Of a stretch of 64,000 nt of DNA, positions 33,363 to 41,963 are shown one piece after another. Both the position numbers and the translations under genes were made by a program. This DNA is from Actinomadura sp. NAK00032 (GTDB lineage: Bacteria; Actinomycetota; Actinomycetes; Streptosporangiales; Streptosporangiaceae). The stretch spans positions 496,001 through 560,000 of the forward strand of contig NZ_CP054932.1 in NCBI RefSeq assembly GCF_013364275.1. Direction: 5' to 3'. The first letter of the stretch is position 1, and each line of letters begins with the position of its first letter. The notes below the pieces were generated by a model. The model saw only the letters and a list, made by a program, of their open reading frames with translations. It did no database searches and was not told the origin of the DNA.

Positions 33363-34235
33363 ATGTCTGCGCAACTGTGGGTCTCCGTCGTCCAGATCGG
33401 GTGCTTCTTCGGACTGGTGGCCCTCGGCTACTACCTCGTCCTCGAAGGAGCCGACTTCTTCAACTTCGCCCTCGGGCCGTTCGCGATGTTCTCCGGCCTC
33501 ACGGCGTCCTGGCTGATGGCTGAGCAGGGGTGGCCGCTCGGGGTCGCGGCAGTGCTCGGCATCGCGATCGCCGCCGTGCTCGCGGTCGTCACCGAGATCG
33601 CGATCGTCCGGCCGGTCGACGCCCGGTCGAGCGGGGGCGAACTGCCGTCCCTCATCGCGGTGGTCGCGGTCCTGTTCGCGGTCGAGCAGCTCGCCGGCAC
33701 CCTGTTCGGGCGGCAGCTCATGCCGGGCCGGTCGTGGCTGCCGGGCGTGTCCCTCGACCTCGGCTTCGTCACCGTGGACGGGCAGACGATCGCGCTGGTG
33801 GTGTGCACACTCGTCTCGTTCACCGCCGTGTGGGTGTGGACGCGCAAGTCCAAGTACGGCCGCATCCTGCGCGCCGTCGGCAGCAACCGGGAGGCGGCGC
33901 GCACCCTCGGGATGCCGGTCGGACGGGTCCGGCTGGTGGCGTTCGCGCTCGCCGGCCTCGTCGTCGGGCTCGCCGGGCAGTTGTTCTCCGCGAAGGCCGG
34001 GGTGAGCTTCCAGTCCGGCTTCGGGTGGGCGCTGTCGGGGTTCCTCGCCCTCGTCATCGGCGGGACGGGCTCGGTGTGGGCGCCGCTGGCCGGCGGGCTC
34101 TTGCTGGCGCTCGCCCAGACCTTCGTCCCCTACTACCTGGGCAGCGCCTCGCTCGACTACGCGGTCCTGGCGGTGGCCATCCTGTTCTTCGCCCTGCGGC
34201 CCAACGGGCTGTTCGTTCGGAAGGTTCGCGTATGA
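33363..34235 (+). CDS. livH: Branched-chain amino acid-type ABC permease LivH (290 aa)
   Basis: Eight or so membrane helices typical of BPD_transp_2. It starts MSAQLWVSVVQIGCFFGLVA and LGYYLVLEGADFFNFALGPF; the cytoplasmic coupling loop is KYGRILRAVGSNREAARTLG followed by MPVGRVRLVAFALAGLV. AGAAGGAGCGGG precedes the ATG. First gene of a tight operon with 4-base overlaps. No binding protein is encoded next to it. Confidence 0.9.
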   Translation: MSAQLWVSVVQIGCFFGLVALGYYLVLEGADFFNFALGPFAMFSGLTASWLMAEQGWPLGVAAVLGIAIAAVLAVVTEIAIVRPVDARSSGGELPSLIAVVAVLFAVEQLAGTLFGRQLMPGRSWLPGVSLDLGFVTVDGQTIALVVCTLVSFTAVWVWTRKSKYGRILRAVGSNREAARTLGMPVGRVRLVAFALAGLVVGLAGQLFSAKAGVSFQSGFGWALSGFLALVIGGTGSVWAPLAGGLLLALAQTFVPYYLGSASLDYAVLAVAILFFALRPNGLFVRKVRV

Positions 34236-35245
34236 GTGCGGTATCGGTGCAGAAGGGGGCCGCCGGGTCGTTCGGGTGGGTCCGGTCGGCGGAGACGGCG
34301 CGCGTCCTCGGCACGCTGGTGCTGACGCTCGGCGTCATCGCCTGGGCGGGCGGCGACCTGTTCCGGCAGGACCTCGCGCTGCTCGGCGCGACGTACGCGC
34401 TGCTCGCGCTCGGCATGTACCTGCCGTTCAATCTGGCGGGCGCGCTGTCACTGGCCTACAGCGCCTACGTCGCGATCGGCGGGTACGCGGTCGGGCTCGT
34501 CGCCACGAAGACCGGCTGGCCGCTGCCCGTCGCGTACCTGCTCGGCGCCATCGCGTCCGCCGTGCTCGCGGTCGCGCTCGGGTTCGCGACGCGGCGGCTC
34601 TCCGGCTTCTACCTCGCGGCCGTGACGCTGCTGTTCGGCATGGCGTTCCAGAGTTTCCTGCTGGACGCCAAGGATCTCACCGGCGGCGCGCTCGGCATCG
34701 GCTCCATCCGCCCCCTCACCTTCTTCGGGACGGAACTGGACCGGCGGACGTTCATCGCCCTCACCCTGCTCGTCGTGTGGATCACGGCGGTCGCCGTCGA
34801 CCGGATCCGCCGGTCCCCGTTCGGCGTCGCGCTGCAGAGCTCGCGGGACGTCCCGGCGGCGGTCGAGGCGGCCGGCATCGGCGTCCCGGCGCTGCGGCTG
34901 ACCGTGCTCGGCGCGGGCGCGGCGATCGCGTCCGTCGGCGGCGGGCTGTTCACCACCGCCAACCAGACGATCGGGCCGGACACCTTCACCCTGCACCTGG
35001 TCATGCTGGCGATCTTCATGCCGCTGCTCGGCGGGCAGGGGTCGGCGTGGGGCGCGGTGCTGGGCGCGGTCCTGGTCGTGGAGCTGACGTTCAACCTGCA
35101 GATCTTCGAGCGCTCCGGGTCCCTGATCTTCGGGGTCGCGGTGCTCGCCGTCCTGCTGATCGCGCCGCGCGGCATCCTGGGCTATGCCGGGCAGGGCGCC
35201 CGGCTGCTGCGCGGCCTGCTCACGCGTACGGGAGGGACACGATGA
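34232..35245 (+). CDS. livM: Branched-chain amino acid-type ABC permease LivM (337 aa)
   Basis: BPD_transp_2 permease: LALLGATYALLALGMYLPFN, LAGALSLAYSAYVAIGGYAV, and the coupling loop SPFGVALQSSRDVPAAVEAA with GIGVPALRLTVLGAGAAIAS. The start ATG 34232 overlaps the livH stop (ATGA). An N-terminal extension of ~25 residues precedes the first helix. The third quarter contains GGGLFTTANQTIGPDTFTLH, typical of the family. Confidence 0.9.
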   Translation: MSAVSVQKGAAGSFGWVRSAETARVLGTLVLTLGVIAWAGGDLFRQDLALLGATYALLALGMYLPFNLAGALSLAYSAYVAIGGYAVGLVATKTGWPLPVAYLLGAIASAVLAVALGFATRRLSGFYLAAVTLLFGMAFQSFLLDAKDLTGGALGIGSIRPLTFFGTELDRRTFIALTLLVVWITAVAVDRIRRSPFGVALQSSRDVPAAVEAAGIGVPALRLTVLGAGAAIASVGGGLFTTANQTIGPDTFTLHLVMLAIFMPLLGGQGSAWGAVLGAVLVVELTFNLQIFERSGSLIFGVAVLAVLLIAPRGILGYAGQGARLLRGLLTRTGGTR

Positions 35246-36027
35246 CCGGCACCTTTCTCCTCGAAGGCAGCGGGCTCGGGAAGAGCTTCGGCGGCGTCCA
35301 CGCGGTCGACGGGGTGAACCTGCGGCTGTCCGGCGGCGAGGTCCTCGGCCTGATCGGGCCGAACGGCGCCGGGAAGACGACGCTGGTGGACCTGCTCGAC
35401 GGCGCCCAGCCCGCCGACCGGGGCACGCTCACGATCCGGGGCCGCAAGCTCAGCGGGCCGCCGTCGCGGCGGGCCCGCGCCGGGCTCGCCCGGACGTTCC
35501 AGCACCCGCACCTCGCGCACGACCTGACCGTCCGGGAGAACATCCTGCTCGGCGCCGCCGCGCGCAAGCTCGCCGGGGTCGGCGGGCTCATCGCGGGGCT
35601 CGCCGCGGGCGCGTTCCGGCCGGCCGGGTCCCGGTTCGAGGGGACGCTGCGGCACGTCGCCGAGTCCCTCGAACTCGGCGACCTGAGCCGCCGCTGCGGC
35701 GACCTCACGCTCGGCGAGCAGCGGCTCGTCGAGGTCGCGCGGGCGCTCGCGCAGGACCCGTCGGTGCTGCTGCTGGACGAGCCGTTCGCGGGCGCCGACG
35801 CCAACGGCATCGCGGCGATCTCGGCGGCGGTCCGGAAGGTGCGGGCGGCGGGCTGCGGGATCATCCTCGTCGACCACAACGTGGACATCGTCGCGTCCCT
35901 GGTCGACCGGATCATGCTGCTGCGCACCGGCACGGTGGTGTTCGACGGCGACCCGGCCGAGTGCCTGGCGAGCCCCGAGATGCAGGACGTCTACTTCGGA
36001 ACCGGTGGTGAGACCGTTGCCCCATGA
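35242..36027 (+). CDS. livG: ABC transporter ATP-binding protein LivG (261 aa)
   Basis: Walker A LIGPNGAGKTTLVDLLDG (~38-55), a Q-loop region with ARTFQHPHLAHDLTVRENIL, a slightly unusual signature LTLGEQRLVEVARALAQDPS, Walker B VLLLDEPFAGADANG, and a His switch in IILVDHNVDIV. The signature lacks the usual S-G-G of LSGGQ, as is common in LivG homologues (TLGEQR-type). ATGA overlap with livM. Confidence 0.9.
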   Translation: MTGTFLLEGSGLGKSFGGVHAVDGVNLRLSGGEVLGLIGPNGAGKTTLVDLLDGAQPADRGTLTIRGRKLSGPPSRRARAGLARTFQHPHLAHDLTVRENILLGAAARKLAGVGGLIAGLAAGAFRPAGSRFEGTLRHVAESLELGDLSRRCGDLTLGEQRLVEVARALAQDPSVLLLDEPFAGADANGIAAISAAVRKVRAAGCGIILVDHNVDIVASLVDRIMLLRTGTVVFDGDPAECLASPEMQDVYFGTGGETVAP

Positions 36028-36838
36028 ACTGACCCTGCACGGTGTTTCGGTGCGGTACGGCGAGTCCGTGGCCGTGTCGGACGCGTCGCTCACCTTCACC
36101 GGCGGCGCCGTCACCGGCCTCGTCGGACCGAACGGCGCGGGCAAGTCGAGCCTGCTGCTCGCCGCGTACGGGTCCGTCGCGGCGACCGGACGGGTCACGC
36201 TGGACGGGGACGACATCAGCGGGTTGAGCGCCGCCCGGCGCGCCGGCCGCGGGCTGGCGATCGTCCCGCAGGGGCGGCAGATCTTCCCGCGCCTGACCGT
36301 CCGGGAGAACCTCCAGGTCATGGCGGACACGCTCGGGTTGAAGGGCGCCGAGGTCGAGACGGCGCTCGACCGGTTCCCGGTGCTGCGGGAGCGCGCCCGC
36401 GCGCTCGCCGGGGTGCTGAGCGGCGGCGAGCAGCAGATGCTCGCGGTGTCGCGCGCCCTGATGGGCTCGCCGAAGGCGCTGCTGCTGGACGAGATGTCCA
36501 CCGGTCTCGCGCCGCTGATCGTGGCCGAGCTGATGGACACCGCCCGGCGGCTCGCCGAGGAGGGCACGGTGGTCGTGGTCGTCGAGCCGTCCATCGGCGC
36601 GATCCGCGACCGGCTCGACCGCGGCTACGTGCTGCTGCGCGGACAGGTGACGGGGCCCGTGGAGGGCGGCCGGGAGTTGGACGCCGCCTACCAGCGCGCC
36701 ATGGGCGTCACGGCCGGGGAGGCGGAGGCGGTCCTCCACGCGGACTCGCGCGCGGGCTCGCCCGCGGACTCGCGCGCGGACTCGCGCGGGGCGTCTCACG
36801 CGGACTCGCACGCGGCGTCGCCGCCGGGTGGAAGATGA
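36005..36838 (+). CDS. livF: ABC transporter ATP-binding protein LivF with repetitive tail (277 aa)
   Basis: Walker A LVGPNGAGKSSLLLAAYG, FPRLTVRENLQVMADTLG, signature LSGGEQQMLAVSRALMGSPK, Walker B ALLLDEMSTGLAPLIVAELM. GTG 36005 is the longest start; GTG 36008 or TTG 36017 (11-base overlap with livG) are also plausible. Beyond ~245 the protein ends in a Ser/Ala/Asp/Arg repeat (ADSRAGSPADSRADSRGASH) not seen in normal LivF, encoded by a 12-bp tandem repeat. Confidence 0.88.
   Translation: MVRPLPHELTLHGVSVRYGESVAVSDASLTFTGGAVTGLVGPNGAGKSSLLLAAYGSVAATGRVTLDGDDISGLSAARRAGRGLAIVPQGRQIFPRLTVRENLQVMADTLGLKGAEVETALDRFPVLRERARALAGVLSGGEQQMLAVSRALMGSPKALLLDEMSTGLAPLIVAELMDTARRLAEEGTVVVVVEPSIGAIRDRLDRGYVLLRGQVTGPVEGGRELDAAYQRAMGVTAGEAEAVLHADSRAGSPADSRADSRGASHADSHAASPPGGR
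36739..36820. repeat. 12-bp in-frame repeat coding the LivF tail
   Basis: Units based on GCGGACTCGCGC recur about seven times with substitutions. They code for D-S-R/H-A/G steps at the end of LivF and stop just before its TGA at 36836. Confidence 0.75.
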
Positions 36839-36911
36839 GACGCGCACGACGGCATCCGCATGACGAAACGCGCCATGCGGACATGACGACATCCGAGAGG
36901 ACACGGACACG

Positions 36912-37739
36912 GTGGAGGAGACCGGCACCGGCACCCCGGAGCCGCGCGCGCAGATGCGCCAGCCGCGGGTCGCGGACCTGCTCGCCGACACGCTGCGGGC
37001 CCGCATCCTGCGCGGCGAGCTGCCCGACGGCAGCCTGCTGCCCAAGCAGTCGGACCTGCTGGAGGAGTTCGGGGTCAGCAAGCTCGCCGCGCGCGAGGCG
37101 CTGCGCATCCTGGAGACCGAGGGGCTGATCACCGTCCGGCGCGGCAACACCGGCGGGTCGGTGGTGCACGCGCCGAAGCGCGACAGCGTCGCCTACATGC
37201 TGGCGCTCGTGCTGGAGTCGCGGCAGGCGGCGCTGCCGGACGTCGGGTACGCGCTCCAGCAGATCGAGCCGTTCTGCGCGGCGCTGTGCGCGCAGCGCCC
37301 CGACCGGCGGACGGCCGTCGTCCCGGAGCTGCGGCGCGCGCACGAGAGCCTCGTGCACGCCGTCGAGACGGGGGACGAGAAGCGCGCGACGCCCGCGTCC
37401 CGCGAGTTCCACGAGGCGATCGTCCGGCTGTGCGGGAACGAGACGCTGTTCGTGGTGGCGGGCGCCCTGGAGACGCTGTGGACGGCGCAGGAGCGCGACT
37501 GGTCCGAGCACGCGACCCGCGCCGGGTTCTTCCCCGAGCCCGCGCTGCGCCGCCAGGCCCTGGACGAGCACGCGCAGGCGCTGTCGCTCATCGAGGAGGG
37601 CGACGCCGAGGGGGTCGCCCGGCTGCTGCGCGGGCATCTCCAGACGGCGCAGAAGTACCCGATGACGGGCGTCAGCGAGGACCAGCGCGTCCAGGCGACG
37701 CTGCTGCGCCCGCTGGTGCAGCCCGCCGAGCACGCGTGA
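36912..37739 (+). CDS. FadR-type GntR transcriptional regulator B (275 aa)
   Basis: Winged helix: MRQPRVADLLADTLRARILR, LEEFGVSKLAAREALRILE, TEGLITVRRGNTGGSVVHAP. The FCD effector domain follows (SREFHEAIVRLCGNETLFV, ALDEHAQALSLIEEGDAEGV). It begins at GTG 36912 with GAGAGGA upstream. The recognition helix and flanks match regulator A (16868-17605) closely, so both may bind the same operator. It sits directly after livHMGF. Confidence 0.88.
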   Translation: MEETGTGTPEPRAQMRQPRVADLLADTLRARILRGELPDGSLLPKQSDLLEEFGVSKLAAREALRILETEGLITVRRGNTGGSVVHAPKRDSVAYMLALVLESRQAALPDVGYALQQIEPFCAALCAQRPDRRTAVVPELRRAHESLVHAVETGDEKRATPASREFHEAIVRLCGNETLFVVAGALETLWTAQERDWSEHATRAGFFPEPALRRQALDEHAQALSLIEEGDAEGVARLLRGHLQTAQKYPMTGVSEDQRVQATLLRPLVQPAEHA

Positions 37740-37749
37740 ACCCATTACT

Positions 37750-37761
37750 TACCACGTGGTA
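37750..37761. promoter_or_regulatory. TetR-type operator site A (GH20 promoter)
   Basis: TACCACGTGGTA, a perfect 12-bp palindrome, ends 4 bases before the ATG at 37766. No ribosome binding site fits between, so the transcript may be leaderless and binding here would block initiation directly. Confidence 0.7.
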
Positions 37762-37765
37762 GAAA

Positions 37766-39349
37766 ATGAGGGTGAGTGATATCGCCGGTCTCGTGCCCCT
37801 GCCCCAGCGAGTGACGCCGGTCGGAGGTGCGGTGCTCCGGCTGGGCGCCGAACCCCGGGTCGTCGTGCCGTCCGAGAGCCTGCGCGGGCTCGGAGAGGTC
37901 GTCGTGGACGTGCTCCGCACGCTGCACGGCGCCGAACCCGTCCTCCAGGTCGGTGGAGAGGGCGACCTCAATCTCGTGCTGCTGCGCGACCCGCCGGTCG
38001 CCGACGTCACGCGCGTCCAAGGGATCGATCCGCTGGACGAGGGCGATACCGGACGCGAGTTGTACGAACTGGACGTGCGTGAGCGCGGCGCCACCGTGAC
38101 CGCGTCCTCGGCAGAGGGGTTGTTCAGGGGCGCTACTACGTTCGCGCAGCTGCTCCGGCCGGAGCAGGACGGCGGCGGCTTCGCGGCGTCCGGGACGCGG
38201 ATAGCGGACGGCCCGGCGTGGGCCTGGCGCGGCCTGTCGCTGGACGTGGTGCGGCGGTTCTTCACCGTGGAGCAGGTCAAGCAGGTCATCGACCTGCTCG
38301 CCTTCTACAAGTTCAACGTGCTGCATCTGCACCTGTCCGACAGCCAGGCGTGGCGGCTGCAGATCGAGGCGTGGCCGCGGCTGACCGGCGACCTGCCGCA
38401 CTACACGCAGGACGACTACCGGGAGATCGTCGCCTACGCGGCGGCCCGGTACGTCACCGTCGTGCCCGAGCTGGACATGCCCGGCCACGTGCTGGCGGCC
38501 GTCCGCGCGTATCCGGAGTTGCAGGGGGAGGCGAAGCCGCCGCACAAGTACCTCGCCTACCTCGATCCGCGCGCCGAGGTGGCGTTGCGGTTCGTCCGGG
38601 ATGTGCTGGGCGAGGTCGCCGCGCTGACCCCCGGCCCGTACCTGCACCTCGGCGGGGACGAGGCGTTCGGCATGCCGGACGACCTGTACGAGCAGTTCGT
38701 CGCGCGTGCCCTGGAGATCGCGCGGGCGACGGGCAAGAAGGTCGCGGGCTGGCAGGAGACCGCCCGGTCGGGCGCGCTGACCCCGCGCGACATCGCGCAG
38801 GCGTGGATCGGGGCCGGCGACGAGTTCGACCTCGACGTGGCCCGTGCGAAGACCCCGCCCGAGCACCACGCGCTGCTGGAGGTCGTCGCGGAGACGTTCG
38901 CGCAGGCGGCGGGCGACGTCCCGAAGGCGGTCGCGGCCGGGACGCCGGTGCTCGCGTCCGCCAGCAGCTTCCTGTACCTCGACCGCCAGTACGCCGACGA
39001 TTCGGTGGATGCCGCCCAGACCGGGCGCCGGACGGAGGTCGGCCACGACTCCTACCCGCGCCGCACCTGCCGCGAGCTGTTCGACTGGACGCCCGGCACG
39101 CTGACCGAGATCCCGGACGGCGCCCGCCTCGCCGGGGTCGAGGCGGCCATCTGGTGCGAGACCGTCAAGGACTTCGACGACCTCACGTTCCTGCTGCTGC
39201 CCCGGCTGGCGGGCATCGCGGAAAGGGCGTGGACGCCCGACCGCACCGCCTGGGACGACTACCGGCGGCGCGTCGCCGGCCACGGTGCCGGCTGGGACCG
39301 CCTCGGGCTCACCGGCTACTACCGCTCCGCCGACGTGTTCGCGCCATAG
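37766..39349 (+). CDS. Beta-N-acetylhexosaminidase, GH20 (527 aa)
   Basis: Removes terminal GlcNAc/GalNAc from glycans. An N-terminal GH20b-like domain (to ~140) is followed by the TIM barrel: AWRGLSLDVVRRFFTVEQVK, LHLHLSDSQAWRLQIEAWP, VTVVPELDMPGHVLAAVRAY and the catalytic Asp-Glu pair in LHLGGDEAFG (~D298-E299). The C-terminal WCETVKDFDDLTFLLLPRL and AERAWTPD are family features. No signal peptide, so it probably acts on imported oligosaccharides. Its stop lies in a 21-bp repeat shared with the convergent ABC gene. Confidence 0.93.
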   Translation: MRVSDIAGLVPLPQRVTPVGGAVLRLGAEPRVVVPSESLRGLGEVVVDVLRTLHGAEPVLQVGGEGDLNLVLLRDPPVADVTRVQGIDPLDEGDTGRELYELDVRERGATVTASSAEGLFRGATTFAQLLRPEQDGGGFAASGTRIADGPAWAWRGLSLDVVRRFFTVEQVKQVIDLLAFYKFNVLHLHLSDSQAWRLQIEAWPRLTGDLPHYTQDDYREIVAYAAARYVTVVPELDMPGHVLAAVRAYPELQGEAKPPHKYLAYLDPRAEVALRFVRDVLGEVAALTPGPYLHLGGDEAFGMPDDLYEQFVARALEIARATGKKVAGWQETARSGALTPRDIAQAWIGAGDEFDLDVARAKTPPEHHALLEVVAETFAQAAGDVPKAVAAGTPVLASASSFLYLDRQYADDSVDAAQTGRRTEVGHDSYPRRTCRELFDWTPGTLTEIPDGARLAGVEAAIWCETVKDFDDLTFLLLPRLAGIAERAWTPDRTAWDDYRRRVAGHGAGWDRLGLTGYYRSADVFAP

Positions 39350-40161
39350 GAAGACGTGTTCGCGCCGTAGGAAGACGTGTTCGCGCCGTAGGAAGCGGCG
39401 CGCATCAACTTTTGCGTGTAGGAGTGCCGCGGCCGGGACGTCACCTCGGCTGCGGCGCCCGTCTCCACGATCTCGCCCTGGTGGACGACGGCGACCCGGT
39501 GGCTCACGACCCGGATCACCGCCAGGTCGTGCGAGATGAACAGGTACGCGACGCCCGTCTGCTCCTGCAACTCCAGGAACAGGTCGAGGACGGTCTTCTG
39601 CGTGGTGAGGTCGAGCGCCGACACCGGCTCGTCGCACACGATCAGCTTCGGGCCGATCGCGAGCGCGCGGGCGATCGCCACGCGCTGCCGCTGCCCGCCG
39701 GAGAACTCGCGCGGCAGCCGTCCTGCGGCGTCCGCCGGGAGCCGGACGCGGTCCAGCAGCTCGCCGACCCGTCGCCGTGCCTCCGCCCGGGTGCGGCCCT
39801 GGGCGAGCAGTGGCTCCGACAGCGTGTCGCCGATGGTCAGCGACGGGTTCAGCGAGGTGTACGGGTCCTGGAAGACGACCTGGATGTCGCGGCTCAGCGC
39901 ACGCCGGCGCCGCGCCGACGCCCGCTCGATGCGCTCGCCCGCGAACGTGATCGCACCCGACTCCGCCGGGACGAGCCCCAGGATCGCCCGCCCGATCGTC
40001 GTCTTGCCCGACCCTGACCCGCCGACCAGCCCGACCGTCTCACCCGGCCGGACGTCCAGCGACACGCCCCGCAGCACCTCGTTGCGCGGCGCCCGCCGCC
40101 CCTTCCCGGGAAACGAGACCCGCAGCCCCTCGACCATCAGCAGTTCATCGTCAGCGGTCAC
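39319..40161 (-). CDS. Oligopeptide/oligosaccharide-type ABC ATPase (280 aa) with SYGANTS repeats
   Basis: DppF/OppF-type ATPase: Walker A LVGGSGSGKTTIGRAILG, Q-loop VVFQDPYTSLNPSLTIGDTL, signature REFSGGQRQRVAIARALAIG, Walker B LIVCDEPVSALDLTTQ, switch ISHDLAVIRVVSHRV. The C-terminus is three copies of SYGANTS and then AER, encoded by a 21-bp repeat, and runs 31 bases into the GH20 gene. GTG 40161 has GGAAGG upstream; GTG 40194, overlapping the previous stop, is an alternative. Confidence 0.9.
   Translation of the reverse strand: MTADDELLMVEGLRVSFPGKGRRAPRNEVLRGVSLDVRPGETVGLVGGSGSGKTTIGRAILGLVPAESGAITFAGERIERASARRRRALSRDIQVVFQDPYTSLNPSLTIGDTLSEPLLAQGRTRAEARRRVGELLDRVRLPADAAGRLPREFSGGQRQRVAIARALAIGPKLIVCDEPVSALDLTTQKTVLDLFLELQEQTGVAYLFISHDLAVIRVVSHRVAVVHQGEIVETGAAAEVTSRPRHSYTQKLMRAASYGANTSSYGANTSSYGANTSAER
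39332..39394. repeat. 21-bp perfect tandem repeat (3 units) read by both convergent genes
   Basis: GACGTGTTCGCGCC(A/G)TAGGAA at 39332-39352, 39353-39373 and 39374-39394. On the plus strand unit 1 holds the GH20 stop TAG (39347-39349). On the minus strand all three units are open and code for SYGANTS at the end of the ABC ATPase. Confidence 0.97.
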
Positions 40162-40190
40162 GCCTGCCCGCCTTCCACGAGTGTCGGCCT

Positions 40191-41963
40191 TCACGCCTGC
40201 TTGCCTTTCGCGAGTTCTGCGGGGCGCCACGGTGCGCGGGTCGGGGTGTCGTCCAGGACGGCGGCCAGGAGTCGGCGCGTGTAGTCGTCGCGCGGGTCGG
40301 TCAGCACCTGCTCGGCGGGGCCCGTCTCTACGAGGCGGCCGTCGTGCATCACGGCGACGCGGTCGCAGATGTCCGCTACGACGCCGAGGTTGTGCGTGAC
40401 CAGCAGCACGCCGAGGCCGCGCTCCCGCTGGAGGCGGCGCAGCAGCTCCAGCACCTCCGCCTGCACCAGGACGTCCAGCGCGGTCGTCGGCTCGTCCGCG
40501 ATCAGCAGTTTCGGGTCGCACGAGATCGCCCCCGCGATGAGGACGCGCTGCGCCATCCCGCCGGAGATCTCGTGCGGGTACGCGCCGAACGTCCGCTCCG
40601 GGTCGGCGATCTCCACGGTCCGGAGCAGGTCGAGCGCGCGGCGCTTCGCGTCCGCCTTGGAGAGGCCGAGCTTGTACCGCATCGGCTCGACGAGCTGCGC
40701 GCCGATCGTGAAGGACGGGTCCAGGTTGCTCATCGGCTCCTGCGGGACGTACGCGATGACGTCGCCGCGCAGCGCCCGGTGCTCGCGCTCGGGGAGGCCG
40801 ACGACCTCCCGTCCGTCCACGATCACGCTGCCGCCGCTGACGTGCCCGCCCTCGGGGAGGATGCCGAGGATCGAGAACGCCGTCTGCGTCTTGCCGGAGC
40901 CGGACTCGCCGACCAGCCCGACGATCTCGCCCTCCCGGACGTCGAGGTCGACACCGTGCACGACCTGCTTGGACGTCCCGTCGGCCAGCCCGTAGGCGAC
41001 GGCGAGGCCGCGCACCGACAGCAGCGCGGAACCGGCGGTGCCGGTCTCGGGCGGGGGCGCTACGGCGGGGGCGCGGCGGCGGGCCGGGGGAGGTGCGCCG
41101 CGGTCTTCCAGCGCGTCCCGCAGTGCCCCCGCCAGCAGCACCAGGGACGCGCTGGTGAGCCCCAGCGCCAGCCCCGGCCACACGATCATCGAGGGCGCGC
41201 GCTCCATGTTCTGGAACGCCTCGTTCAGCATCGCGCCCCAGGTCGGGGTGTCGCCGCTGCCGATGCCGAGGAACTCCAGCCCGGCCTGCAGCCCGATCGC
41301 GAGCCCGGCGACCAGCGCGGTCTGGATGATGATCGGCGCGCGCACCACGATGAGCACGTGCCGCGCGACGATCCGCGGGTCGGTCAGCCCGGAGACCCGC
41401 GCCGCGTCCACGTACAGCTCGTTCCGGACGCCCGCGACGATGCCGCGCACCAGCCGGAAGAAGGACGGCGACACCAGCACGCCGAGGACGATCATCAGCA
41501 CCCACACCGTGGAGCCGAGGATCGCGCGGGACGCCAGCAGCACCACCATCGCGGGCAGCGCCATCACGAGGTTGACCAGCCAGTTCGCCGCGGCGTCGAA
41601 CCGTCCGCCCCGGTAGCCCGCCACCAGCCCGGACGGGACGCCGAGCCCGAGCGCGACCAGCAGCGCGATCACCGCGCCGCCGAGGGTGTTGCGGCCGCCG
41701 TGCAGCAGCCGCGACAGGACGTCCCGTCCGGCGGAGTCGAAGCCGAGCGGGTGCCCGCCGCCGGGGCCGCCGAACGAGTCGCGCAGGTTCGCGGCGTTCG
41801 GGTCCTGCGGGCTGAGCACCGGCGCGAGGACCACCGCGACGACGATGAGCAGCAGCACGGCCGCCGACACCGCGCCCAGCGGGTTCCGCAGCACTCTCCG
41901 CACGGCTTGCGGTGCTCTTCGCGGGGGGACGACCCCCCGCACCCCCCGGCTCGCTTCGCTCAT
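40191..41963 (-). CDS. ABC transporter permease-ATPase fusion, DppC-DppD type (590 aa)
   Basis: Residues ~1-300 are a DppC-like permease (VSAAVLLLIVVAVVLAPVLS, YVDAARVSGLTDPRIVARHV). Residues ~330-590 are a DppD-like ATPase: Walker A LVGESGSGKTQTAFSILG, signature HEISGGMAQRVLIAGAISCD, Walker B LLIADEPTTALDVLVQAE. A Pro/Ala linker (ARRRAPAVAPPPETGTAG) joins them. Such fusions occur in actinomycetes. ATG 41963 overlaps the dppB-like stop by 4 bases. Confidence 0.92.
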   Translation of the reverse strand: MSEASRGVRGVVPPRRAPQAVRRVLRNPLGAVSAAVLLLIVVAVVLAPVLSPQDPNAANLRDSFGGPGGGHPLGFDSAGRDVLSRLLHGGRNTLGGAVIALLVALGLGVPSGLVAGYRGGRFDAAANWLVNLVMALPAMVVLLASRAILGSTVWVLMIVLGVLVSPSFFRLVRGIVAGVRNELYVDAARVSGLTDPRIVARHVLIVVRAPIIIQTALVAGLAIGLQAGLEFLGIGSGDTPTWGAMLNEAFQNMERAPSMIVWPGLALGLTSASLVLLAGALRDALEDRGAPPPARRRAPAVAPPPETGTAGSALLSVRGLAVAYGLADGTSKQVVHGVDLDVREGEIVGLVGESGSGKTQTAFSILGILPEGGHVSGGSVIVDGREVVGLPEREHRALRGDVIAYVPQEPMSNLDPSFTIGAQLVEPMRYKLGLSKADAKRRALDLLRTVEIADPERTFGAYPHEISGGMAQRVLIAGAISCDPKLLIADEPTTALDVLVQAEVLELLRRLQRERGLGVLLVTHNLGVVADICDRVAVMHDGRLVETGPAEQVLTDPRDDYTRRLLAAVLDDTPTRAPWRPAELAKGKQA

